Source of the DNA: Citromicrobium sp. UBA3494
Lineage (GTDB): Bacteria; Pseudomonadota; Alphaproteobacteria; Sphingomonadales; Sphingomonadaceae
Direction: 5' to 3'
DNA: 64,000 nt
NCBI GenBank assembly: GCA_002377695.1
Contig: DFQH01000007.1
Location: 304,956-368,955 of the forward strand
The notes under the pieces are model-generated. The model was given only the letters and a program-made list of their open reading frames with translations. It did no database searches and was not told where the DNA came from. The position numbers were made by a program, and so were the translations under genes. Below, one piece after another: positions 8,794 through 16,914 of the stretch. The number at the start of each line of letters is the position of its first letter. Positions within the stretch are counted from its first letter, which is position 1.

Positions 8794-9417
8794 ATGAGCG
8801 AGAAACTGGGGCTGATCGAGCCGGACGGGGCCTTGCGCAGGCAACTGCTGGGCGAACTGGGCGATGCGGGGTTTCATGCCGAGCCTTTCGGGGGGCTGCG
8901 AGAATTCCTGCAGTTTCGCAAGCAGGGCGATTACGCCGTGCTCGTGAACGATGGGCGGGTGGATGTGCTCTCGGTGCGCGAAAGCCTGTGCAGGGAAGGG
9001 GACTGGCTGGCGGTGATCGGCTATTGCCCGGCGCCCAACCTGCGCCGGATCGTGGCGGTGATGCGCGGCGGAGGCTATGATTACTTCGCCCTGCCGCTCG
9101 ACACGGCCACGCTTGCGCGCAGCCTCTCCCAGCTGAGGCAGGCCAAGAGCCCCTTTGCCGCGGCCCGCCAGAGGGCGGCGCAGGCGCGCATCAAGCTGGC
9201 CGCCCTCTCCCCGCGCGAGGCGGAAGTGCTGGCCAACATGGCGGAAGGGAGGTCCAACAAGACCATCGGCATCGATCTGGGGATCAGCCCGAGGACGGTC
9301 GAAATCCATCGCGCCAACATGCTCTCCAAGCTGGGCGTCCACTCTTCGACCGAGGCCTTGCGGATGTATTACGAACACGCATTGCTGGAAGGCGAGGCTG
9401 CCGTGCCGGGCGAGTAA
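8794..9417 (+). CDS. LuxR/FixJ-family transcriptional regulator with a pseudo-receiver domain
   Basis: A 207-residue protein with a receiver-like N-terminal domain (1-120) and a LuxR-type HTH at about 140-200 (LSPREAEVLANMAEGRSNKTI, then SPRTVEIHRANMLSKLG), the FixJ/NarL architecture. In the receiver the phospho-acceptor position reads VLVNDG, with Asn where Asp is expected (residue 52). The conserved Lys of the KP motif is Leu (FALPLD). It is therefore unlikely to be controlled by ordinary phosphorylation. The ATG at 8794 follows GGGAAG closely; an upstream in-frame start at 8704 adds residues unlike the family. It is divergent from the GGDEF-like gene. Confidence 0.85.
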   Translation: MSEKLGLIEPDGALRRQLLGELGDAGFHAEPFGGLREFLQFRKQGDYAVLVNDGRVDVLSVRESLCREGDWLAVIGYCPAPNLRRIVAVMRGGGYDYFALPLDTATLARSLSQLRQAKSPFAAARQRAAQARIKLAALSPREAEVLANMAEGRSNKTIGIDLGISPRTVEIHRANMLSKLGVHSSTEALRMYYEHALLEGEAAVPGE

Positions 9418-9482
9418 CGCACGTTCACGGCGTGCGGCAGGGTGGGCCTTCGCCGCGTAGGCATAGAACGTCCATATTTCCC

Positions 9483-9500
9483 CTTTACGGAAGCGTAAAG
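9483..9500. promoter_or_regulatory. Operator-like palindrome before the acyl-CoA dehydrogenase genes
   Basis: A perfect 7-4-7 inverted repeat, CTTTACG-GAAG-CGTAAAG, 47 bases before the start at 9548. The TTTACG...CGTAAA core resembles sites of MerR-family regulators of acyl-CoA catabolism (LiuR type), from memory of that family. The repeat is visible; the regulator is inferred and not encoded nearby. Confidence 0.45.
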
Positions 9501-9547
9501 CGGCGCGTAGGATCGAGGGGATAATCCACGATCCCGGGAGAGATAGC

Positions 9548-10759
9548 ATGGCGAGCGTCGCCGAACCTGACACAAGGGCCGATCTGGACAGTTTCCGCGA
9601 AGAAGCACGCGCCTTCCTGGCCGAGAATTTTCCGCCCGAACTGCGTGGCAAGAACAACCTGCTCAGCAGCGTCGAGGAAGCCGGGGAGGAAAGCCCCGCG
9701 GAAAAGGCTTGGCGCGTGGCGATGGGCGAAAAGGGCTGGGGCACGCCCACCTGGCCCAAGGAATATGGCGGGGGCGGCCTGACCAAGAAACAGGCGCGCA
9801 TCCTGGAAGAGGAGATGGCCAAGGCGGGCGCCTGGAACCCGATCGGCGGAATGGGCGTGATGATGCTCGGCCCCACGCTGCTCGAATTCGCGAGCGAGGA
9901 ACAGAAGCACGAGCATATCCCGCCGATCTGCAAGGGCGAGATCCGCTGGTGCCAGGGCTATTCGGAACCCAATGCCGGGTCCGATCTCGCCAACCTTCAG
10001 ACCATGGCGGAAGACAAGGGCGACCATTACCTCGTCAACGGTCAGAAAACCTGGACCAGCGGCGGCCAGTGGGCGGACAAGTGCTTCTGCCTCGTGCGCA
10101 CCAGCCGCGCGGACAAGCACAAGGGCATCTCGTTCCTGCTGATCGACATGCATGCGCCGGGTGTCGAGGTGAAGCCGATCAAGATGATCTCGGGCATGAG
10201 CCCGTTCTGCGAGACCTTCTTCACCGACGTTTCCGTGCCCAAGGAAAACCTCGTTGGCGAGGAAGGGCAGGGCTGGACCATCGGCAAGCGCCTGCTCCAG
10301 CACGAACGCACCAACCTGTCCGGCGGCGGCGCGCTCGCCGCGCTCAACTCGCAGCCGCTCGGCAAGGTGGCGGAGCGTTACATCGGGCTGGACGACGACG
10401 GGAAGCTGGCCGACGCCGAATTACGCGTGAAGATCGTCGATTTCGAAATGCGCTGGAACGCCTTCCTGCTGACCGCGCGGCGCGCGATGGAGGAAAGCAA
10501 GGCTGCCGGCGGCGTGTCCGACATCAGCTCGATCCTCAAGAAGGCTGGCACCAAGCTGGGGCAGGAACGCGCGGAACTGATGATCGAGATCATGGGGCTT
10601 CGCGGGCTCGGCTGGGAAGGCGAGGGGTTCGAGCAGAAGGAGCTGGATGGCACGCGCGCCTGGCTCTTCGGCAAGGCCACCACGATCTACGGCGGATCGA
10701 CCGAAATCCAGAACAACATCATCGCCAAGCGCATCCTTGGCATGCTGGACCACCAGTAA
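9548..10759 (+). CDS. Acyl-CoA dehydrogenase, larger subunit of a pair
   Basis: FAD-dependent alpha,beta-dehydrogenation of an acyl-CoA thioester. The 403-residue protein shows the N-terminal helical domain, the beta-domain block CQGYSEPNAGSDLANLQT, KTWTSGG (FAD contact) and a C-terminal IYGGSTEIQNNIIAKRILG, the family's end motif. It starts after GGGAGAG and is followed 15 bases later by a second dehydrogenase gene. Two adjacent, diverged subunits are typical of heteromeric enzymes acting on bulky or sterol-type acyl chains, which is a context-based suggestion only. A palindromic operator lies directly upstream. Confidence 0.92.
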   Translation: MASVAEPDTRADLDSFREEARAFLAENFPPELRGKNNLLSSVEEAGEESPAEKAWRVAMGEKGWGTPTWPKEYGGGGLTKKQARILEEEMAKAGAWNPIGGMGVMMLGPTLLEFASEEQKHEHIPPICKGEIRWCQGYSEPNAGSDLANLQTMAEDKGDHYLVNGQKTWTSGGQWADKCFCLVRTSRADKHKGISFLLIDMHAPGVEVKPIKMISGMSPFCETFFTDVSVPKENLVGEEGQGWTIGKRLLQHERTNLSGGGALAALNSQPLGKVAERYIGLDDDGKLADAELRVKIVDFEMRWNAFLLTARRAMEESKAAGGVSDISSILKKAGTKLGQERAELMIEIMGLRGLGWEGEGFEQKELDGTRAWLFGKATTIYGGSTEIQNNIIAKRILGMLDHQ

Positions 10760-10774
10760 GAGGGGGCAGGACCA

Positions 10775-11839
10775 ATGGCGGTACTCAACGACGAGCAGGA
10801 AATGCTGCGCGACATGGCGCGCGAGTGGACGAAGAACGAACATCCGGTGGATGCGTGGCGCAAGGTGCGCGACGCGGGCCAGCCGTTCGACGCCGACGCA
10901 TGGGGCGCAATGGCCGAGATGGGCTGGGCCGGGATCATCATTCCCGAAGAGCACGGTGGCAGCGATTTCGGCTGGCTGAGCCTGGGTCTGGTAATCGAGG
11001 AACTGGGCAAGAGCCTGGCGGCGAGCCCGCTGGTCGCCTCGGCGCTTGCGGCATCGGCGATCGTGCTGGGCGGCAGCGAGGAACAGAAGGCCGAGTTTCT
11101 TCCGCGCCTCGCCACGGGAGAATTGATCGGCACGCTCGCCTTCGACGAAGGCCCTCGCCACACCGGATTGAACGCAAGCACCAGCGTGCACGACGGGCGG
11201 CTGACCGGAACCAAGGCTTTCGTGCACGAGGCCAGCCGGGCCGGGCTGTTCGTGGTCCTTGCGCAGGACGGGGTCTACCTGGTCGAAAAGGGCAAGGGCA
11301 TCTCCGTGTCGAAGCGCATGCTGGCCGACATGCGCGACCATGCGGAGATCGATTTCAACGATGCCCCGGCGCAAAAGCTTGCTGCCGGTGGCGACGATCT
11401 GGCGCACAAGATCCTCGACCGTGCGCGGGTGCTGACCGCCGCCGAAATGCTCGGCATGTGTCAGGCCGTGTTCGACACGACGCTCGATTACCTGAAGCAG
11501 CGCGTGCAGTTCAATCAGGTGCTCAGCTCGTTCCAGGCGCTGCAGCACCGCATGGCGGACCTCTATACCGAGATCGAGCTGACCCGTTCCGCCGTGGAAG
11601 CGGGCCTGCAGGCGATCGACAGCGGCTTTGCGGTGAGCGAGGCGGCGACGCTCGCCAAGGCGCGCGCGAACGACACGCTGCACCTCGTCAGCAAGGAAGG
11701 CATCCAGCTGCACGGCGGCATCGGGATGACCGACGAATACAGCGTCGGTTTCTATCTCAAGCGCGCCCGCGTTCTTGAAGCTGCATGGGGCTCCAGCAGC
11801 CACTTGCGGGACGCCTACGCCCGGATGAAGTCCTATTGA
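10775..11839 (+). CDS. Acyl-CoA dehydrogenase, smaller subunit of a pair
   Basis: A 354-residue member of the same family, downstream in the same operon. It has the N-terminal helical domain (MLRDMAREW, then IIPEEHGGSDFGWL), a shortened beta domain, and the FAD-contacting blocks RVQFNQVLSSFQALQH and LHGGIGMTDEY. The beta domain lacks the clear SEPxAGSD acyl/FAD motif of the first subunit and instead reads LAFDEGPRH. That fits a complex in which the two subunits share complete active sites. The start is an ATG behind GAGGGGGCAGG. Confidence 0.9.
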   Translation: MAVLNDEQEMLRDMAREWTKNEHPVDAWRKVRDAGQPFDADAWGAMAEMGWAGIIIPEEHGGSDFGWLSLGLVIEELGKSLAASPLVASALAASAIVLGGSEEQKAEFLPRLATGELIGTLAFDEGPRHTGLNASTSVHDGRLTGTKAFVHEASRAGLFVVLAQDGVYLVEKGKGISVSKRMLADMRDHAEIDFNDAPAQKLAAGGDDLAHKILDRARVLTAAEMLGMCQAVFDTTLDYLKQRVQFNQVLSSFQALQHRMADLYTEIELTRSAVEAGLQAIDSGFAVSEAATLAKARANDTLHLVSKEGIQLHGGIGMTDEYSVGFYLKRARVLEAAWGSSSHLRDAYARMKSY

Positions 11840-12097
11840 CGTTACGGAATCAACCCCTCCCATGCCAAGTGTTACGCAGTTGCAACGGTTAACGTCTCTG
11901 CGTGCAAGGGTGCTTGTAATTTTGTTGCAAACGTCGCAGAACTGCGGGGCTTGGGAGTAGGCATGCCGATGACGGCGACGCGGTCTGTATCGAACGCGCG
12001 ACGTCAGGGCGGAACAAGGGCGGTGGCGGCTGCAGTGGCCGCAACGCCTGCGTCTGTCTCCCATCGAAAAAAAAGAATTTACGATCGGGAGATACCC

Positions 12098-14866
12098 ATG
12101 AAGGCCATACTCACTCGCACCATCGCGTTGGGCGCTCTTGCCGGCGGCCTCGCGTTTCCGCACGCGGCCGCACTGGCGCAGCAGCAGGATACCGACCCGC
12201 AGAGCGCGGTCAGCGATCTGGACGATCAGTTGGACGATGCCCCGGTCATCGTCGTCACCGCGCAGGGCCGTACCCAGGAACTGGCCGACGTGCCGGTTGC
12301 GGTGAACGTCGTATCTTCCGAGGAACTGCGCAACTCGGGCGCGTCCGACATCCGCGAACTCAACCAGGTGGCGCCGTCGCTGCTGGTGTCCTCCACGGGT
12401 AACGAGGCGAACGGTTCGGCACGTATCCGCGGGATCGGCACCGTGGGCGACAACCCCGGCCTCGAAAGCTCGGTCGCGGTGTTCGTCGATGGCGTGTACC
12501 GTTCGCGTTCGGGTAACGCGCTCAGCGAACTCGGCCCGATCGACCGCGTGGAAGTGCTGCGCGGCCCGCAGGGCACCCTTGGCGGCCGCAACAGTTCCGC
12601 CGGCCTCATCAACATCTACACCGCTCCGCCCGAATTCGTGTTCAGCGGCTACGGCGCGTTCTCTTACGGCAACTACGATGCGATCCGCGTCGAAGGCGGC
12701 ATCAACGCGCCGCTGGGCGACACGCTCGCCGCGCGGGTCGATGGCGTCTATTTCAAGCGCGACGGTTTCTACAATGACGTGGTCAACGATGTCCGCGTGA
12801 ACGACCGCGACCGCTACCTTGTCCGCGGCCAGCTGCTGTTCGAACCGTCCGAAACGATCTCGGCGCGCCTGACCGCCGACTATTCGAAGAAGGACGAAGC
12901 CTGCTGCGCGGCGACCTTCGTGCAGCCCAGCTTCGCTCCGCTGGCGCGTCTGGCTGACGATATTCCGCCGATCTCCTCGGATGCGAAGTTCGACTATCCG
13001 GGCAGCCCCACGCCTGCGCTGACCGATCCGTCGAACCCGATCATTCCCGTGCTGCTCGGCCTGGGTCAGGACCCGCGCGCGCTGAACCAGGACACCTTCA
13101 ACCGCGACATCTACATCACCCCCGGCCGCAGCTACGAAGGCCAGACCGAGGATTACGGCGTTGCGCTGGAAGTGAACTGGGATTTGGGCGGCGCGCAGCT
13201 GACCTCGATCACCGGCTACCGCAAGTACGAGAACAACCAGGGTTCGGATACCGATTACACCCAGGTCGACATTCTCTATCGTGAGGCCGGCGACTTCGCG
13301 CTTGCGCGTGAATTCGACACCTTCAGCCAGGAACTGCGGCTGCAGGGCGAAGCCTTCGACGGCGTGCTCGACTGGCTGGTCGGCGGCTATTTCGCCAACG
13401 AAAAGCTGCAGACGCGCGACAACCTGCGCTTCGGCACGCAGTACGGCACGCTTGCCTCCTGCCGTCTCGTCAACGTGATCAGCCAGGCGCTGACCAATCC
13501 GGCAGCGCAGAATTGCCTGGGCGCTGGCGGCGTCGCCTTCCTGCAGGACAATCCGTTCACCCCTGCGGTCGACCCGGCCTTCGGGCCGGCCACGCCGCTG
13601 ATCCTTGCCGGGATCAACAACCTGAGCTCGATCAACGATCTGGGCAGCACGGGCGAAATCTATAACCAGGAAAGCAATAACTGGGCGATCTTCACCCATA
13701 ACATCATCAACATCACGGATCGGCTGAACCTGACGCTGGGCCTTCGTTACACCAACGAAACGAAGGACTTCGACGCCACCTTCGCCAACGACAATACCGT
13801 GTGCCCGACCAACCGGGCGCTGCTGGGCGGCCTGATCACCAATCCGCAGCTCGGCGCGCTGGCGCAGGGCCTCATCGCGCTGTCCTGCCAGGGCAACAGC
13901 ACGAGCGAGCTGGACGGTGTTTCGGTATCCGACAGCCGGAGCGAGGATGAGTTCACCGGCACCGCGATCCTCTCGTTCAAGCCGACCGACCGTCTGCTGA
14001 CCTACGCCAGCTACTCGCGCGGCTACAAGGCGGGCGGCTTCAACCTCGACCGTTCGGCTCTGTCGAACCCGGTGCTGCTCGACGTGACCAACATCAACAC
14101 TGCGAACCTGCAGTTCGGTCAGGAAACGGTCGACGCCTATGAAATCGGCGCCAAGTACGATGGCGACGACTGGACGCTGAGCGTGGCGGGCTTCCGGCAG
14201 GAGTTCTCGAACTTCCAGCTGAACACCTTCAACGGCTCGGTCTTCCTGGTGCAGAACATCAATTCGTGCGGCACCTCGCTGGGCGGAGCGGATCAGGATT
14301 CCGATCCCACCAGCGGCCAGTGCTCGCCGGACGAGGTCGAGCCGGGCGTGCTTTCGCAGGGTGTGGAAGTGGAACTGGGCCTTCGCCCGGCGCGCTTCCT
14401 CAATGCCACCATGGGCTTCACCTATGCCGATACGCGGTACGAGGACGATCTGATCGGGAACGACAGCGGTGCTCCGCTCGACCCCGCGCTGCGGCTGCTG
14501 CCGGGTGACAACCTGTCCAACGCACCGGAAATCGTCACCACAGCGTCGCTCACCTACACGCCGCCGATCGGCAATACCGGGCTCAGCGGGCTGTTCTACC
14601 TGAACACGCGCATGACCGGCGATTACAACACCGGTTCCGACCTGCTCTACGGCAAGGAACAGGACGGCTACGTTCTGGTGAACGGACGCATCGGCATCCG
14701 TGGCCCGGACGAAAGCTGGGCGCTGGAACTGTGGGCGCAGAACCTGTTCAACGAAGACTACACGCAGGTCGCCTTCAACACGCCCTTCGTGGCCGAACAG
14801 CAGACCTACTCGGCCTATCTGGCCGAGCCGCGGACCTACGGCATCACGGTGCGCGCGGGCTTCTGA
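12098..14866 (+). CDS. TonB-dependent outer-membrane receptor
   Basis: A 922-residue energy-coupled outer-membrane importer. It has a signal peptide (residues 1-27, ending AALAQQQ) and a TonB-box-like VIVVTAQ followed by the plug (DVPVAVNVVSSEEL, SARIRGIGT, RVEVLRGPQGTLGGRNSSAG). A long beta-barrel ends in an aromatic Phe. The ATG at 12098 follows GGGAGAT; upstream in-frame codons are not signal-peptide-like. No Fur box was seen before it. Its place behind two acyl-CoA dehydrogenase genes suggests a carbon substrate, such as a lipid, sterol or hydrocarbon derivative, rather than a siderophore. The substrate is inference. Confidence 0.93.
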   Translation: MKAILTRTIALGALAGGLAFPHAAALAQQQDTDPQSAVSDLDDQLDDAPVIVVTAQGRTQELADVPVAVNVVSSEELRNSGASDIRELNQVAPSLLVSSTGNEANGSARIRGIGTVGDNPGLESSVAVFVDGVYRSRSGNALSELGPIDRVEVLRGPQGTLGGRNSSAGLINIYTAPPEFVFSGYGAFSYGNYDAIRVEGGINAPLGDTLAARVDGVYFKRDGFYNDVVNDVRVNDRDRYLVRGQLLFEPSETISARLTADYSKKDEACCAATFVQPSFAPLARLADDIPPISSDAKFDYPGSPTPALTDPSNPIIPVLLGLGQDPRALNQDTFNRDIYITPGRSYEGQTEDYGVALEVNWDLGGAQLTSITGYRKYENNQGSDTDYTQVDILYREAGDFALAREFDTFSQELRLQGEAFDGVLDWLVGGYFANEKLQTRDNLRFGTQYGTLASCRLVNVISQALTNPAAQNCLGAGGVAFLQDNPFTPAVDPAFGPATPLILAGINNLSSINDLGSTGEIYNQESNNWAIFTHNIINITDRLNLTLGLRYTNETKDFDATFANDNTVCPTNRALLGGLITNPQLGALAQGLIALSCQGNSTSELDGVSVSDSRSEDEFTGTAILSFKPTDRLLTYASYSRGYKAGGFNLDRSALSNPVLLDVTNINTANLQFGQETVDAYEIGAKYDGDDWTLSVAGFRQEFSNFQLNTFNGSVFLVQNINSCGTSLGGADQDSDPTSGQCSPDEVEPGVLSQGVEVELGLRPARFLNATMGFTYADTRYEDDLIGNDSGAPLDPALRLLPGDNLSNAPEIVTTASLTYTPPIGNTGLSGLFYLNTRMTGDYNTGSDLLYGKEQDGYVLVNGRIGIRGPDESWALELWAQNLFNEDYTQVAFNTPFVAEQQTYSAYLAEPRTYGITVRAGF

Positions 14867-14893
14867 TCCCGCCGCAAGGCCTGAAAAACAAAG

Positions 14894-14925
14894 CGGCGCG
14901 GGAGGGAAACCTTCCGCGCCGTTTT
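14894..14925. terminator. Bidirectional rho-independent terminator
   Basis: A 12-bp stem (CGGCGCGGGAGG pairing with CCTTCCGCGCCG) closed by a GAAA tetraloop and followed by TTTTCTTGT. On the minus strand the stem is followed by a TTTGTTTTT tract. It serves the TonB receptor gene and the convergent acetyltransferase gene. Confidence 0.9.
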
Positions 14926-14978
14926 CTTGTCGAGAGAGAGCTTCCGGGCAGGCGCCTGCGTGCGCACTTCGCCGCGAA

Positions 14979-15272
14979 TTACTGCACCACGTCGGCCCAG
15001 TCGGGGTGGCGCTGCGCCTGCGCCTTGAAGAACGGGCACAGCGGCACGATCCGGAAGCCTTCCGCGCGCGCATCGGCCACGACCTTTTCGGCCAGCGCCG
15101 CGCCCACGCCCTTGCCCCGCAGTGCATCCGGCACACCGGTATGATCGACGATCACCAGCGTCGGGCTCGCGCGCGAAAAGGTGAGCTCGCCGACCTCGTC
15201 GAAGCCCTCGACCTGCGCGACGTACAGCCCCTTGGTATCGTTGCCGATGCGGTTGATGGTGATCGTGGTCAT
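14979..15272 (-). CDS. Small GNAT-type N-acetyltransferase (YjdJ-like)
   Basis: A 97-residue single-domain protein of the short GCN5-related class. The acetyl-CoA pyrophosphate loop is visible as VPDALRGKGVGAALAEKVVADARAEG (shortened here to the RGKGVGAAL core at about residues 52-60). The late LCPFFKAQAQRHPDW block is typical of the YjdJ/PF14542 family. The substrate of this family is generally not known. It is convergent with the TonB receptor gene and shares the terminator at 14894-14925. Confidence 0.85.
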   Translation of the reverse strand: MTTITINRIGNDTKGLYVAQVEGFDEVGELTFSRASPTLVIVDHTGVPDALRGKGVGAALAEKVVADARAEGFRIVPLCPFFKAQAQRHPDWADVVQ

Positions 15273-15320
15273 GACCGCTCGCTTAACCTACTCGCCCTTG
15301 CGCGCAACCCGCGGGCGTCA

Positions 15321-16163
15321 TCAGAACTTGCCGGCCTGATGATCCCTGATCGCCTGCATGATCTCTTCGCGCGTGTTCATCACGAACGGCCCATGCGCGA
15401 CCATCGGCTCTCCGATCGGATCGGCGTGGCCGTACAGGAGCAGGCAGCCATCCTTGCTCGACACCGGAACACCATCGCCATCGCTCAGCCTGGCGAGGGT
15501 GTGTTCGGGCACCTCTCCGCCTTCGGCATCGCCTTCGATCCGCGCGGTGCCGCGCACGGTGTAAAACAGCACGTTGCGGCCCTGCGGGGCGGGCAGGGTG
15601 GCCGAACTGCCCGGCGCCATCTCCACCGTCCCCAGCATCACACCGGTCAGCGATTCGACCGGTGCATCACCGGTGCCCGATACGGCTCGCATGGTGACGC
15701 CCGGCGCCAGGTCTGCGACCGGAATCTCCGCCTCGGTCACGGGGATATAGGCGGGCTTCGTCATCTTCAGCCGCGCGGGTAGGTTGACCCAAAGCTGCAG
15801 GATTTCGAGCGGGCCGCCGTCGCGCTTGAACTCCTCCGGCGAAAGCTCGGCATGGGTCAGCCCGCTGCCCGCCGTCATCCACTGAACGCCGCCTGCTGCG
15901 ACGATGCTCTCTCCACCGCCGGTATCGTGGTGGGCGAGGCTGCCTTCGAGGATGAAGGTGACGGTTTCGAATCCGCGATGCGGATGCGGGCCGAACGGCA
16001 GCCCGCGATTGGCCGGCGGATAGGTCTGCGGGCCATGGTGGTTGAGGAACAGGAACGGATCGACCTGCTGCAGCCCGGCGCCGGGCACGGGCCTGCGGGT
16101 AACAAGCGTGTCGATATCGTCGCGCGTGGCGCGGTGGAGCGAGGCGAGGCTGCGTGTCGTCAT
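15321..16163 (-). CDS. Pirin family protein
   Basis: A 280-residue bicupin of the pirin family. The N-terminal cupin has the metal-site pattern FGPHPHRGFETVTF with two His, followed by LTHAELSPEEF supplying the third His and the Glu. FLFLNHHGPQ is another hallmark. Bacterial pirins such as YhhW can act as quercetin dioxygenases and others bind metabolic enzymes, so the actual role here is open. It is followed on the same strand by the acetyltransferase gene after about 48 bases. Confidence 0.9.
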   Translation of the reverse strand: MTTRSLASLHRATRDDIDTLVTRRPVPGAGLQQVDPFLFLNHHGPQTYPPANRGLPFGPHPHRGFETVTFILEGSLAHHDTGGGESIVAAGGVQWMTAGSGLTHAELSPEEFKRDGGPLEILQLWVNLPARLKMTKPAYIPVTEAEIPVADLAPGVTMRAVSGTGDAPVESLTGVMLGTVEMAPGSSATLPAPQGRNVLFYTVRGTARIEGDAEGGEVPEHTLARLSDGDGVPVSSKDGCLLLYGHADPIGEPMVAHGPFVMNTREEIMQAIRDHQAGKF

Positions 16164-16272
16164 GGCTGACAGATAGGCACAGCGCCAGGCGATGCCAGCC
16201 CGACCGGGCGCAGATGCGAGCCGGCACGTGTCCGGCCGCCCGAGGGGTGATCACAAGGGGTTGAAATTCCAC

Positions 16273-16349
16273 TGGTCGGGAAGACAGGATTCGAACCTGC
16301 GACCCCCACACCCCCAGTGTGATGCGCTACCAGGCTGCGCTACTTCCCG
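16273..16349 (-). tRNA. tRNA-Pro (GGG)
   Basis: Read on the minus strand the sequence folds into a full cloverleaf: acceptor CGGGAAG/CTTCCCG, D-arm with AGCCTGGTAG, anticodon stem TCACA/TGTGG around loop CTGGGGG (anticodon GGG), TTCGAAT T-loop, discriminator A and an encoded CCA. Confidence 0.95.
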
Positions 16350-16577
16350 AGCAGTGGAAGGGGGCCTATAGGGACGGTGACAGCCGCTGGCAATGCCTGT
16401 GCGCGCGATGATGGCAAAAGGCGCTCCACAGCCGATTGCCCTTGTGTGCCAACGCTGCTAGTCGCGCGGGTCACGAAGGGCGTTGCGTCCCCCGATAATT
16501 CCTTTTCTCGGGCGCTTGCGCCTGCCGTCACGGCACTCCATTTTCACCTCCAGATTTCAACAGGCACCCGGAAACCA

Positions 16578-16895
16578 ATGTTCGATCTCATGACCGCCGC
16601 GGCCAGTGCAGCAGATGCGCCCCCGGCATGGCTTCAGTTCCTGCCCTTCGTGGGCATGATCCTGATCTTCTGGTTCCTCATCATCCGTCCGCAGATGAAG
16701 CGGCAGAAGGATCATCAGGCAAAGATCGGTGGCCTCAAGCGGGGCGACCGCGTGGTGACTGCTGGCGGGCTGATCGGCAAGATCACCGCCGTGCGCGACG
16801 ACGAGGTCGATGTGGAACTGGCGCAGGGCGTCAAGGTCAAGGCGGTCAAGAGCACCATCGGTGATGTGCTGACCCCCAAGGCCAGCAACGACTAA
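16578..16895 (+). CDS. yajC: Preprotein translocase subunit YajC
   Basis: A small inner-membrane accessory of the Sec translocon that associates with SecDF. The 105-residue protein has one membrane segment (residues 17-36, LQFLPFVGMILIFWFLII) followed by RPQMKRQKDHQ and the cytoplasmic core GDRVVTAGGLIGKI, the YajC signature. The ATG at 16578 was chosen over longer in-frame extensions because the family begins a few residues before the membrane segment. It lies 19 bases before secD, the standard gene order. Confidence 0.95.
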   Translation: MFDLMTAAASAADAPPAWLQFLPFVGMILIFWFLIIRPQMKRQKDHQAKIGGLKRGDRVVTAGGLIGKITAVRDDEVDVELAQGVKVKAVKSTIGDVLTPKASND

Positions 16896-16914
16896 GCGCG
16901 AAGGACCGCAGCGA

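Noticed and set aside
10421..15136. An open minus-strand frame of about 1,570 codons across the dehydrogenase and TonB receptor genes
   Set aside because: It is antisense to two clear families, has low-complexity composition typical of the reverse of GC-rich genes, and shows no domain or ribosome site.
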